Part shown: one piece after another, positions 19,495 through 27,908 of the stretch
Layout: the number at the start of each line of letters is the position of its first letter
Numbering within the stretch: position 1 is the first letter of the stretch
From: Rathayibacter rhapontici
GTDB taxonomy: Bacteria > Actinomycetota > Actinomycetes > Actinomycetales > Microbacteriaceae
Assembly (NCBI RefSeq): GCF_001995175.1
Contig: NZ_MUKN01000014.1
Coordinates: 1-64,000, forward strand
Length of the DNA: 64,000 nucleotides
Direction of reading: 5' to 3'
Notes under the pieces: model-generated
Database searches by the model: none
Told to the model about the DNA's origin: nothing
Seen by the model: the letters and a program-made list of their open reading frames with translations, nothing else
Translations under genes and position numbers: made by a program

Positions 19495-20753
19495 GCGACG
19501 GACGGCCGTCCCGCGTCCGCCTGCCCGCCGTCGTGCGTCCGCGCGTGCTGGCGGTGTTCGCGGTCGCGGTGCTGCTCGTCGGCACTGCCGGCGTCGCGCT
19601 CGGCGCCTCGATGCGGTCGACGTCGGACGTCGACGACGCGGCGCTCCGGGCTCCTCCGACGGTCGAGGCGGCGGTCGAGAAGCGCTCCATCGATCCGCCC
19701 CGGATGCTCCAGGGCGCCGTCGACGCGGGGGACACGACGGCGGTGGCCTTCGGCGGCGCGGGCGACGAGGACGTGCTGCCGTACGTGACCGAGGTCGGCA
19801 CCGCTGCGGGTGCCGCGCTCGTGAACGGCGGGCTGCTGCTCGCCGTCGCCGACCGGCCCCGGATCGCGCTCCACGTCGCCTCGCCCCTCTACCGCGACCT
19901 CCGCGTCGGCGACGAGGGGAAGGACGTGCAGGCGTTCGAGACCGCGTTGAAGGCCGTGGCCCCCGGGGACTTCGACGTCGACGAGGACTTCACCGCCCGC
20001 ACCCTCGCGGCGGCGGAGCAGCTCTGGCAGCGCCTCGGGTACGACCTGCCGACGCGGGCGGGCGAGGCCGTCGCGCCGGTCCCGTCCTCGCCGGCTCCGG
20101 CGGCGGTGGCGACCGGTGCTCCCGTCGCGGCGGCGTCCGGTGCTCCGTCCGCGGCCGCGGCCGCGGCTCCGGTCGCGACCGCGGCTCCGGAGGCGTACGT
20201 CGACGTGGCGCAGATCGTGCAGCTGCACTCCGACGCGGTCGGCGTGCTGACCGTGCTCGGCGTGGGCGCGATCGCCGAGGCCGGCACGCCGCTCGCGACG
20301 CTGCAGACGAGCCCGCGCCGGGTGGTCGCCCGGGCGAGCGTCCTCGATGCGGACGAGTTCGCCGTCGGGACCGCGGTGACCCTCCAGGCGAGCGGCCGGC
20401 CCGAGCAGAGCGGCACCGTCGCGGGAGTAGGCGGGTTCGTCGTCGCCGACGGGACCGCGCAGAGCGTCTCGGGACGCGACGTGCGCGTGGACCTCCCGGC
20501 CGAGTGGGCCGATCTCGCCGAGAAGTCGACGGTCGTGCTCACGACCGTCGAGGCGGGCGAGCCGGTGCTCGCGGTGCCGCTCACCGCGGTCCACGACGCG
20601 TCCACCGCGCCCTACGTCGTCGCCTCCGCCACCGCCGCCTTCGAGCCGGGAGAGCAGGTGCCGGTCCACCTGCTCGGCTCCGGCGACGGATGGGTGCGCA
20701 TCGACGAGGAGTCCGGGCTCATCGAGGGCGATCGGGTCGAGGTGGGGCCGTGA
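19491..20753 (+). CDS. Membrane-fusion-type adaptor with peptidoglycan-binding domain
   Basis: A 420-residue protein with one N-terminal membrane helix (VLAVFAVAVLLVGTAGVALG), a PG_binding_1-like region (LRVGDEGKDVQAFETALKAV, then FTARTLAAAEQLWQRLGY) near residues 137-185, an Ala/Pro-rich linker, and a HlyD/MacA-like barrel half (VLTVLGVGAIAEAGTPLATL; VLAVPLTAVHDAS). Such adaptors work with MacB-type ABC exporters; in Gram-positives they reach into the cell wall. GTG start on the preceding stop (GTGA), and the next gene starts the same way. Confidence 0.8.
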   Translation: MSDGRPSRVRLPAVVRPRVLAVFAVAVLLVGTAGVALGASMRSTSDVDDAALRAPPTVEAAVEKRSIDPPRMLQGAVDAGDTTAVAFGGAGDEDVLPYVTEVGTAAGAALVNGGLLLAVADRPRIALHVASPLYRDLRVGDEGKDVQAFETALKAVAPGDFDVDEDFTARTLAAAEQLWQRLGYDLPTRAGEAVAPVPSSPAPAAVATGAPVAAASGAPSAAAAAAPVATAAPEAYVDVAQIVQLHSDAVGVLTVLGVGAIAEAGTPLATLQTSPRRVVARASVLDADEFAVGTAVTLQASGRPEQSGTVAGVGGFVVADGTAQSVSGRDVRVDLPAEWADLAEKSTVVLTTVEAGEPVLAVPLTAVHDASTAPYVVASATAAFEPGEQVPVHLLGSGDGWVRIDEESGLIEGDRVEVGP

Positions 20754-22678
20754 CGGCGCCGCTCCTGTCCCTCCGCGGAGTCTCCCGGCGCTACGCGGGC
20801 CCGACCGGCTCTCCCGCGCTCGAGGGGATCGACCTCGACGTCCACGAGGGCGAGTTCGTCGCCGTCGTCGGCCGCTCCGGCGCGGGCAAGTCGACGCTCC
20901 TCAACGTGCTCGGGCTGCTCGACTCGTCCGACGCGGGGGAGTACCGGATCGCCGGGCTCGACGTCGCGGAGCTCGCGGAGCGCGACCGGGACGCCCTGCG
21001 CGCGCGCACCTTCGGCTTCGTGTTCCAGGACTCGTTCGTCCTGCCGGGGGAGAGCGTCGCCCGCAACGCGGCCCTGCCCCTGCGGATGCGGAGGGAGTCC
21101 CACGATGCGCAGACCACCGCCGTCGCCGCGGTGCTCGACCGCTTCGGCCTGCTGCGGCTGGCGGAGCAGGCGGCGGGCACGCTGTCGGGCGGGGAGCGCC
21201 AGCGGGTCGCGCTGGCCCGCGCCGTGGTCGGCCGGCCCGCGGTCGTCCTCGCCGACGAGCCCACCGGGAACCTCGACTCGGCGACGACCGCGGTGGTGAT
21301 GGATCTGCTCGTCGAGCTGCACCGCAGCGGAGTCACGATCGTCCTCATCACGCACTCGGCCGAGGTCGCCGCGGCCGCGGGACGGCGGATCCTGCTCGAG
21401 GACGGGGCGATCACCGCCGACAGCGGGGGAGGGCCCGGCGAGCGGAACGGGCAGGAGTCCGAGGGCCCGCCCGGCGGCGCGGACCTCGGGGCACCGCCCG
21501 AGCGGCGACACCGCGGTCCGGCCTGGGCGCTCGCCGACGCGGTGTCCGCGCTGCTGCTCTCGCCCGCCCGCACCCTGGGCGTCCTGGCCGCCTTCGTCCT
21601 CGCGATCGCCGGACTCGTCTCCTCGGTGGGGATGACCGCCACGGCGGCGCAGCAGGTGTCCGAGCGACTCGACGCCGCGGCGCTCGACCAGGTCACCGTC
21701 CGGATGCCCGAGTCCTCCTCGGACGAGGACCTGCGGCGCGCGGCCACGGCGATCGCCGACCTCGGCGGAGTCGCCGCCGCCGGCCCGAGAGTCCGGCTGA
21801 CGGGAGCGGAGGGACGGCCCGGGCGCCTCCTCGGGCCCGACGGGCTCTCGACGGAGGCGACGGTCCTGGCGGTCGACGAGTCGTTCCTCGCCGTCGAGCT
21901 GGTCGTCGTCGCCCCGGCGACGGCGTCGGCCTGGCTCGACGTCGCCGACGGCGCGCCCGTCGCGCTGCTCGGCGCCGGGGCCGCGGCGGACCTCGGGATC
22001 CCGGTCGGGCGCACGGGGGACACGATCCGCATCGCGGGGCAGTCCGTCGTCGTCGCGGGGTTCCTCACGTCCTCGGAACGGGACCCGGCCCTCACGGAGT
22101 CGATCCTCGTCTCGCTCACCGACCTGACCCTCCCTCCGCGGTCCGAGCGCCAGGTCGTCGCCCGCACGAGTCCGGGGCGTCCGGCGGCCGTGGCCGGATC
22201 GATCCCGCTCGCCGTCGACCCGGGGCACCCTGAGAGGGTCGTCGTCGAGACCGTCGCCGACCTGCGGCTGCTCGCACGCGGGGTGAGCAGTGATCTCGCG
22301 GCGAACCTGCTCGTGGTGTCGGCGGTGCTGCTCCTGCTCGTCTGCTTCAGCAGCGCCACGTCGATGTTCCTCACCGTGTCGGCGCGCACCCGCGAGATCG
22401 CCCTCCGTCGGGCGGTCGGAGCGACCCGGCGCGACATCCGCCTGCTCTTCCTCATCGAGGGTGCGGCGATCGGACTCGCGGGAGGCGTCTCGGGTCTCGC
22501 TCTCGGCGTCCTCGCGACCTCGGTGCTCAGCGGCCTGCAGGGCTGGTCGCCCGTGCTCGATCCGGCCAGCGCCGTCGTCGGCCTCGTCGCGGGAGTGGGC
22601 GCGGGAGCACTGTCGGCGGTGGGACCGGCGCTCCGTGCCGCCCGGATCGAGCCGGCGCTCGCGCTGAGGGCGGGATGA
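20750..22678 (+). CDS. MacB-like ABC exporter, ATPase fused to permease
   Basis: A 642-residue protein. The N-terminal ABC ATPase has Walker A GRSGAGKST, signature LSGGERQR and Walker B VVLADEPTGN. After a Gly-rich linker comes a MacB/FtsX-type permease: one helix near residue 265 (TLGVLAAFVLAIAGLVSSVG), a large extracellular domain, then three helices including LLVVSAVLLLLVCF and the FtsX motif EIALRRAVGATRRDIRLLF. With the adaptor it should form an energy-driven export or mechanotransmission complex rather than an importer. The likely cargo is the small secreted protein of the operon, but this is inference. Confidence 0.88.
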   Translation: MTAPLLSLRGVSRRYAGPTGSPALEGIDLDVHEGEFVAVVGRSGAGKSTLLNVLGLLDSSDAGEYRIAGLDVAELAERDRDALRARTFGFVFQDSFVLPGESVARNAALPLRMRRESHDAQTTAVAAVLDRFGLLRLAEQAAGTLSGGERQRVALARAVVGRPAVVLADEPTGNLDSATTAVVMDLLVELHRSGVTIVLITHSAEVAAAAGRRILLEDGAITADSGGGPGERNGQESEGPPGGADLGAPPERRHRGPAWALADAVSALLLSPARTLGVLAAFVLAIAGLVSSVGMTATAAQQVSERLDAAALDQVTVRMPESSSDEDLRRAATAIADLGGVAAAGPRVRLTGAEGRPGRLLGPDGLSTEATVLAVDESFLAVELVVVAPATASAWLDVADGAPVALLGAGAAADLGIPVGRTGDTIRIAGQSVVVAGFLTSSERDPALTESILVSLTDLTLPPRSERQVVARTSPGRPAAVAGSIPLAVDPGHPERVVVETVADLRLLARGVSSDLAANLLVVSAVLLLLVCFSSATSMFLTVSARTREIALRRAVGATRRDIRLLFLIEGAAIGLAGGVSGLALGVLATSVLSGLQGWSPVLDPASAVVGLVAGVGAGALSAVGPALRAARIEPALALRAG

Positions 22679-22744
22679 GCGCGACCGGCCGCGGGGTGGC
22701 GGGAGGAGTCCGCTCCGAGGAGCCCCGTCTTCTAGGGTGCTGGG

Positions 22745-23206
22745 ATGCCGAGCACCCCTCCCGACCCCCGTCCGGAACACCCGTCGCTCCCGCAGCCCGC
22801 TCCGCCCACCGGAGCGATGCCCTACGCCCTCGGATTCCTCGCGCTGACCGGGATCCCGTTCGTCTCGCTGATCGTCGCGGGCGTCGTGATGGCGGCGGTC
22901 CTCCCGTCGGCGCGGCAGCGCGGGGGAGTGGCCGCCGAGAACGGCCGACGCGCCGCGAACTGGGGCCTGACGACCGTCCTCGTCACCGTCCTCTGCCTCG
23001 TCGGCCACTTCGTGCTGCTCTTCGCGCTGACCGCCGACGCGCCGTCGACGAGCTTCTACCCGATCGGCATCCCGATCACGGTCTTCGCGGTGCTGGCCGT
23101 GGCCCACCTCGTGGTGATCGTCTGCGGCCTCGTCTCGGCGAACCGCGGGAACGTGTTCCGCAACCCGCTCGCGATCCCGTTCCTCCGCCGCCGCACCGCG
23201 TCCTGA
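22745..23206 (+). CDS. DUF4870-like membrane protein
   Basis: A 153-residue protein with a Pro-rich N-terminus and three to four hydrophobic segments. Features like AENGRRAANWGLT and VFRNPLAIPFLR resemble the DUF4870 pattern (an N-F-Q-type helix followed by a Y-P-L-x-I end). Function unknown. A TAGGGT -10-like box ends 6 nt before the ATG, so the transcript is probably leaderless and separate from the exporter operon. Confidence 0.65.
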   Translation: MPSTPPDPRPEHPSLPQPAPPTGAMPYALGFLALTGIPFVSLIVAGVVMAAVLPSARQRGGVAAENGRRAANWGLTTVLVTVLCLVGHFVLLFALTADAPSTSFYPIGIPITVFAVLAVAHLVVIVCGLVSANRGNVFRNPLAIPFLRRRTAS

Positions 23207-23210
23207 GCGC

Positions 23211-23660
23211 TCAGGATGTCGCGACGGGCCAGACGTAGTCGAGGTCGTCGGGAGTGCCGGGGAAGCGCGGCGCGTAGAACTCGGGCGCCTTCGCGAGCAG
23301 CTTCGAGCGGTGCGAGCGGTGCAGGTCCTCCCGGCCCAGCCACGGCGGCACCGGGAAGCCGCCGAGCAGGTACGCCTCGGCGTCCTCCGGCACCGTCTCG
23401 AGCACGGCCATCGTCTTGACGAGGCAGGTGTCGGCGAACCCCCGCTCCGTCCAGACGGCGCAGGTCTCGCGCTGGTACTCCATCAGCGCGGGGCGGTAGC
23501 CCCGCCACATCGCCGTGACCGGGTGGTGCTGCCAGCCGTAGCCCGCCACGGTGAGCGCCTTCATCACCTGCAGCGTCTCGACGCGCTGCTTGCCCAGGCG
23601 CCGGTCGTCGAGGGAGCGGGCACTCGCGTGGAAGTCGGGGAACGGGAGGAACGTCTGCAT
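23211..23660 (-). CDS. MSMEG_6728-like protein (pyrimidine-dimer-glycosylase-like family)
   Basis: A 149-residue protein with MQTFLPFPDFHASARSLDDR, RLGKQRVETLQVMKAL and GYGWQHHPVTAMWRGY, the pattern of a conserved actinobacterial family often annotated as MSMEG_6728-like. Its N-terminal layout recalls T4 endonuclease V-like pyrimidine-dimer glycosylases, but the activity is not established. It is convergent with the DUF4870-like gene, the two stops lying 5 bp apart. Confidence 0.75.
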   Translation of the reverse strand: MQTFLPFPDFHASARSLDDRRLGKQRVETLQVMKALTVAGYGWQHHPVTAMWRGYRPALMEYQRETCAVWTERGFADTCLVKTMAVLETVPEDAEAYLLGGFPVPPWLGREDLHRSHRSKLLAKAPEFYAPRFPGTPDDLDYVWPVATS

Positions 23661-23805
23661 CCGCTCCAGTCAACACGAGGGAGCGGGGCCGCGACGAGCC
23701 CCCGCGGCGACAGCCCCGACGGCAGCAGGTGAGCACGACCGCACGTCTCCTCCCCGCCACCCGGACGACACGTCGAGGACGCCTGCGCCCCGTACCGTGC
23801 GGTCC

Positions 23806-24440
23806 ATGACCGGACTCCCCCTCCTCGCCACCGACGACGTCCAGTTGCGCTGGGCGCGCCCCGAGGTGCTCGACTCCTCGCGGCACCGGATGCTCCGCCT
23901 CCTCACCCTCGCCGAGCGCCTGCGCTTCGAGGCCACCGGTCGCCGCGAGGCGCGCGACAGCTTCCTCCTGGGCCGGGTGCTCGTGCGCGAGCTCGCCGCC
24001 GAGACGCTCGGCATCGATCCGCTCGAGATCGCGGTGGAGGCCCGGTGCGCGCGCTGCGGCGGACCGCACGGCCGCCCCGTCCTCGCCGGGGAGCACCCCG
24101 CCCTCGGGCGGATGCGCATCAGCATCGCCCACTGCGAGGGGGCCGTCGTGGCGGCGCTCGCCACGGGTCGCGACGTCGGCATCGACGCCGCCCGCACCCG
24201 CGTCGTGCGCGAGCGCATCGCCTCCGGGCAGGAGAGCGCCGAGCAGGTGCTCGAGGGTCTCCGCGCACAGGCCGTCGCCAAGGCCGACGGTCGCGGCACG
24301 GACATCGACGAGGCGGTGCGCTTCCGCACCCGCGAAGGCGCGACCGAGGCCTGGATCGACGCTCCGAGCGCTACTTCGCGGTCTCGGAGCCGACGGTCCA
24401 CTCGGCGCTCGTCGTCACGCTGGCGCTCGCCGAGGCCTGA
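23806..24440 (+). pseudogene. 4'-phosphopantetheinyl transferase superfamily protein (frameshift, degenerate active site)
   Basis: Resembles Sfp-type transferases that load carrier proteins: RLRFEATGRREARDSFLLGR at the start, CARCGGPHGRPVL, then ISIAHCEGAVVAALA and VGIDAAR. The Mg-binding and catalytic motifs look eroded: family DxE appears as DAA, and the WxxKEAxxKAxGxG helix reads RAQAVAKADGRG. The frame breaks near 24364; one C added to CTCCGAG gives PERYFAVSEP and the normal end. A TACCGT box 7 nt before the ATG suggests a leaderless start. No carrier-protein or PKS/NRPS gene lies nearby. Confidence 0.68.
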
Positions 24441-24459
24441 GCGGCGCGCCGGCGGCGCG

Positions 24460-25335
24460 TCAGAGGTGCGGGGCCACGTGCTCCGCGAAGCCCGCCGCGA
24501 CCTTCGCCGCGACGTCCGCGTACGCCGTGTCCCAGACCTCCTGGTGGAAGATCTCGACCTCGATGTCGCCCGTGTAGCCGGCCTCGACCACCGTCCGCGT
24601 GAGCAGGCCGAAGTCGATGACCCCCTCGCCCACGTAGTGGCGCGAGAGCAGCACGTCGGCGGCGAGCGGAGTCGCCCAGTCGCACACCTGGTAGGAGGCG
24701 ATGCGCCCCTCCGCGCCGGCGCGCAGGATCTGCGGCACCACCTGCGGGTCCCACCAGACGTGGAACGTGTCGACCACGACGCCGACCGCGGCCGCCTCGA
24801 AGGGGGCGGCGAGGTCGAGCGCCTGCCCGAGCGTCGAGACCACGGCGCGGTCGGACGCGTACATCGGGTGCAGCGGCTCGATCGCCAGCTGCACTCCGGA
24901 GCCGCGCGCGTAGTCGGCCAGTTCGGCCAGCGCCTCCGAGACCCGGGCGCGCGCGCCGACGAGGTCGCGAGAGCCGGCAGGCAGGCCGCCCGCGACGAGG
25001 ACCAGCGCCGGTGCCCCCAGCGCGGACGCCTCGTCGACGGCCCGGCGGTTCTCGTCGAGGGCGGCGCGTCGGTCCGGTCCCTCCGGCACGGTGAAGAAGC
25101 CGCCCCGGCACAGGCTCGAGACCCGCAGGCCGCTCTCGGCGACCAGGCGCATCGCCTCCGCGACCCCCGCCTCGGCCACGGGCTCGCGCCAGAGGCCGAT
25201 CGAGGAGTAGCCGGCCCGCGCGGTCACGTCGAGCGCCTCGCGCAGGTCCGCGTACTTGATGGTCGCCTGGTTCAGCGAGAGCCGCGGATGAACGGTGGTC
25301 GCGTCGGCGCGCAGCACCGGGTCGAGCGCGGTCAT
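24460..25335 (-). CDS. Sugar phosphate isomerase/epimerase family protein
   Basis: A 291-residue TIM-barrel protein of the xylose-isomerase-like superfamily: LSLNQATIKYADLREALDV at the start, AGYSSIGLWREPV, LAIEPLHPMYASDRAVVSTL with a metal-binding Glu, VVVDTFHVWWDP, and IEVEIFHQEVWDTAY at the end. The substrate is unknown. Its start overlaps the DUF993 gene stop (ATGA), making it the third gene of the Gfo/Idh-DUF993-epimerase operon. Confidence 0.85.
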   Translation of the reverse strand: MTALDPVLRADATTVHPRLSLNQATIKYADLREALDVTARAGYSSIGLWREPVAEAGVAEAMRLVAESGLRVSSLCRGGFFTVPEGPDRRAALDENRRAVDEASALGAPALVLVAGGLPAGSRDLVGARARVSEALAELADYARGSGVQLAIEPLHPMYASDRAVVSTLGQALDLAAPFEAAAVGVVVDTFHVWWDPQVVPQILRAGAEGRIASYQVCDWATPLAADVLLSRHYVGEGVIDFGLLTRTVVEAGYTGDIEVEIFHQEVWDTAYADVAAKVAAGFAEHVAPHL

Positions 25336-26525
25336 GCGAGCACCGTCCGGAGCGCGTCGACGCCGTTCACGGCGAGCAGGCCCGTCCAGCGGGCGGCGGC
25401 GAGCTCCGGGCGCTCGAGCGCTCCGGCCTCGTCGGCCAGCCGCACGATCTCGGAGAGGTGCGGCAGCGACCGCGCCGAGTGCAGTCCGCCGACCATCGCG
25501 AACGCGGTCTGGTGGCCGTTCAGCCACGAGAGGAACGCCACTCCGGTCTTGTAGTACTGCGTGGGCGCCGCGAAGACCTGGCGCGCGAGCGCCTCGGTGG
25601 GCTGGAGGATGCGGCGGTAGGCCTCGACGTCGTCGGCGTCGAGCGCCTGGATCGCGGCGGAGGCGTTGGGTGCGAAGGCGGCGAACGCGCCGAGGAGGGC
25701 GTCGGAGTGGCGCACCTCGCCGTCGGCGTCCTGCCCGCCCTCGATCAGGCCGACGTAGTTGAAGTCGTCGCCCGTGAAGAGCGTCGCGCCGAACGGGAGG
25801 CGCGCGCGCACGGCGATCTCGGCGTCCGCGTCGAGCAGCGACATCTTGATGCCGCGCACCTTCGCGAGGTTGTCCTCGATGATGCGGACGACCGTGTCGG
25901 ACGCGGTCGCGACGTCCTCGCTGCCGAAGTAGCCGGTGAGAACGGAGTCGAACGCCGGTCCGAGCCAGTGCAGCACGACCGGGCGCGACGCCCGCTCGAG
26001 CACTGCGCGGTAGACGCGCTCGTAGTCCTCGCCCGACTGCGCGGCGCGGGCGAGGTGGCGGCTGGCCATCAGCACCACGCCGACCCCGGCGTCCTCCGCG
26101 ACCTCGAGCTGCTCGAGGTACGCGTCGATGACGCGCTCGAGCGGCACGACGTCGTCGGTCAGCTGGTCGGTGTTCACGCCGACCACGACGTCGCCGCCGA
26201 CCGAGGCCGCCTCGGCGCCGCTGCGGCGGATGAGCTCGGTGGTCGCGGCCCAGTCCATGCCCATGTTGCGCTGGGCGGTGTCCATCGCGTCGGCGACTCC
26301 GAGGCCCCACGACCAGACGTGGTGCCGGAACGCGAGCGTCGCGTCCCAGTCGACGCGCGCGGGGCTCCCGGGAGTGTTCTCGGCCCAGGTGACCGGGACG
26401 ACGTGCGCGGCCGCGTAGGCCACCCGCGCGCCCAGCGGACGGCGGGGGCGCACGAGGTCCGGCGCGGGTGAGACGGTGTGCGTGCGGAGCGATCCGTCCG
26501 CGGCGAGCAGGGTGACGTCGGTCAC
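25332..26525 (-). CDS. DUF993 family protein (dihydrodipicolinate-synthase-like barrel)
   Basis: A 397-residue protein. GVGVVLMASRHLARAAQSGE, VVLHWLGPAFDSVLTGYF, KVRGIKMSLLDADAEI and FTGDDFNYVGLIEGG suggest a class-I-aldolase-like barrel with a central Lys (GIKMS) placed like the Schiff-base Lys of DapA relatives. The reaction is unknown. The GTG start overlaps the upstream oxidoreductase stop, and the end overlaps the downstream epimerase start, so the three are tightly coupled and likely act in one sugar-catabolic route. Confidence 0.82.
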   Translation of the reverse strand: MTDVTLLAADGSLRTHTVSPAPDLVRPRRPLGARVAYAAAHVVPVTWAENTPGSPARVDWDATLAFRHHVWSWGLGVADAMDTAQRNMGMDWAATTELIRRSGAEAASVGGDVVVGVNTDQLTDDVVPLERVIDAYLEQLEVAEDAGVGVVLMASRHLARAAQSGEDYERVYRAVLERASRPVVLHWLGPAFDSVLTGYFGSEDVATASDTVVRIIEDNLAKVRGIKMSLLDADAEIAVRARLPFGATLFTGDDFNYVGLIEGGQDADGEVRHSDALLGAFAAFAPNASAAIQALDADDVEAYRRILQPTEALARQVFAAPTQYYKTGVAFLSWLNGHQTAFAMVGGLHSARSLPHLSEIVRLADEAGALERPELAAARWTGLLAVNGVDALRTVLA

Positions 26526-27754
26526 GGAGCGACCTCGGCGGACGTGGCGGCGAGGGCCTGCTCGTCGGCCTCGGCGTCGAGCGCGGCGACGTCGATGCGG
26601 CGGCCCTCGCGAGCCGACTCGAGGCCGAGCTCGGCGAGGCGGACGCCGCGGGCGCCGGCGAAGAAGTCGTAGGGGTGCGGGCCGTTCTCGACCACGTGGC
26701 GGATGAACTCCTCCCACTGCGTCTTGAAGCCGTTCTCGAAGACGTCGTTGACGGGCAGCTCCTGCCAGTCCCCGGCGTAGTCGTGCTGCTCGGGCAGGTC
26801 GGGGTTCCAGGTCGGCTTGGGCGTCGCGACTCGCGGCTGCACCTTGGCGCCGAAGAGTCCGACGACCGCGCTGCCGAGGGTGCCGTCGACCTGGAACTCC
26901 ACGAGCTCCGGCCGGTTCACGCGCACGGCCCAGGAGGAGTTCAGCTGCACGGTCGCGCCGCCCGCGACGTCGAAGATCGCGTAGGCCGCGTCGTCGGCGG
27001 TGGCGGTGTACTCGTCGCCGTTCTCGTCCACGCGCACCGGGATGTGGGTCGCGGCCTTGGCGTAGACGCCCTCGACGGCGCCGAACAGGTTCTCGAGCAC
27101 GTAGTTCCAGTGCGGGAACATGTCGACGATGATGCCGCCGCCGTCCTCCTTGCGGTAGTTCCAGCTGGGGCGCTGGGCGTCCTGCCAGTCGCCCTCGAAG
27201 ACCCAGTAGCCGAACTCGCCGCGGACCGAGAGGATGCGGCCGAAGAAGCCGGAGTCGATCAGGCGCTTGAGCTTCTGCAGACCGGGCAGGTAGAGCTTGT
27301 CGTGCACGACGCCGTTCTTGATGCCGGCCTCCTTGGCCAGCTCGGCGATCTCGAGCGCCTCGGCGTAGCTCTCGGCGGTGGGCTTCTCGGTGTAGATGTC
27401 CTTGCCGGCGGCGATGGCCTTCTTCAGCGCGGGGACGCGGGCCTTGGTGACCAGGAAGTCGGCGTAGATCTGCCACTTCGGGTCGGCCAGCGCGGCATCG
27501 AGGTCGGTCGTCCAGTGCTGCAGGCCGTGCTTCGCGGCGAGCTCGGCGAGCTTGGCCTCGCTGCGGCCGACGAGCAGCGGCTCGAGCTGCACGCGGGTGC
27601 CGTCCGAGAGCAGCACGCCGCCCTGCTCGCGGATCGCGAGGATCGAGCGGACGAGGTGCTGGCGGTATCCCATGCGGCCCGAGACGCCGTTCATGATGAT
27701 GCCGAGGGTCCGCGGTTCGGCGGAGGTGGTGGCGGGGGTGGTCGACTCTGACAC
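26522..27754 (-). CDS. Gfo/Idh/MocA family oxidoreductase
   Basis: A 410-residue NAD(P)-dependent sugar oxidoreductase. The Rossmann start is the unusual LGIIMNGVSGRMGYRQHLVR, followed by the family EKP motif (KDIYTEKPTAESYAEALEIA) and the C-terminal substrate domain (EDGGGIIVDMFPHWNYVLEN). It is the first gene of the three-gene operon with DUF993 and the epimerase; a LacI-type operator lies about 50 bp upstream. It probably oxidises a sugar or sugar acid released by the polysaccharide-degrading enzymes encoded upstream. Confidence 0.87.
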   Translation of the reverse strand: MSESTTPATTSAEPRTLGIIMNGVSGRMGYRQHLVRSILAIREQGGVLLSDGTRVQLEPLLVGRSEAKLAELAAKHGLQHWTTDLDAALADPKWQIYADFLVTKARVPALKKAIAAGKDIYTEKPTAESYAEALEIAELAKEAGIKNGVVHDKLYLPGLQKLKRLIDSGFFGRILSVRGEFGYWVFEGDWQDAQRPSWNYRKEDGGGIIVDMFPHWNYVLENLFGAVEGVYAKAATHIPVRVDENGDEYTATADDAAYAIFDVAGGATVQLNSSWAVRVNRPELVEFQVDGTLGSAVVGLFGAKVQPRVATPKPTWNPDLPEQHDYAGDWQELPVNDVFENGFKTQWEEFIRHVVENGPHPYDFFAGARGVRLAELGLESAREGRRIDVAALDAEADEQALAATSAEVAP

Positions 27755-27802
27755 GGGAGGCCCTTCTGCTGTGCGGTGCCCCGATCGGCCGACGGGCCGG
27801 GC

Positions 27803-27816
27803 GGAAAGCGTTTACC
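27803..27816. promoter_or_regulatory. LacI-type operator upstream of the Gfo/Idh operon
   Basis: GGAAAGCGTTTACC, a LacI-family-type palindrome, 48 bp before the start of the Gfo/Idh gene. It shares the 11-mer AAGCGTTTACC with all but one base of the site in front of the GH42 gene (58650), suggesting a common regulator. Confidence 0.55.
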
Positions 27817-27908
27817 AGAGTGTAGGACCGCGGGTCGACCGGGGGCAAGCGCATTCCCGACCGGTGACGCCGAACGTCCGTCCCGACCCGGGCGGCCGTC
27901 CCGAGCGC

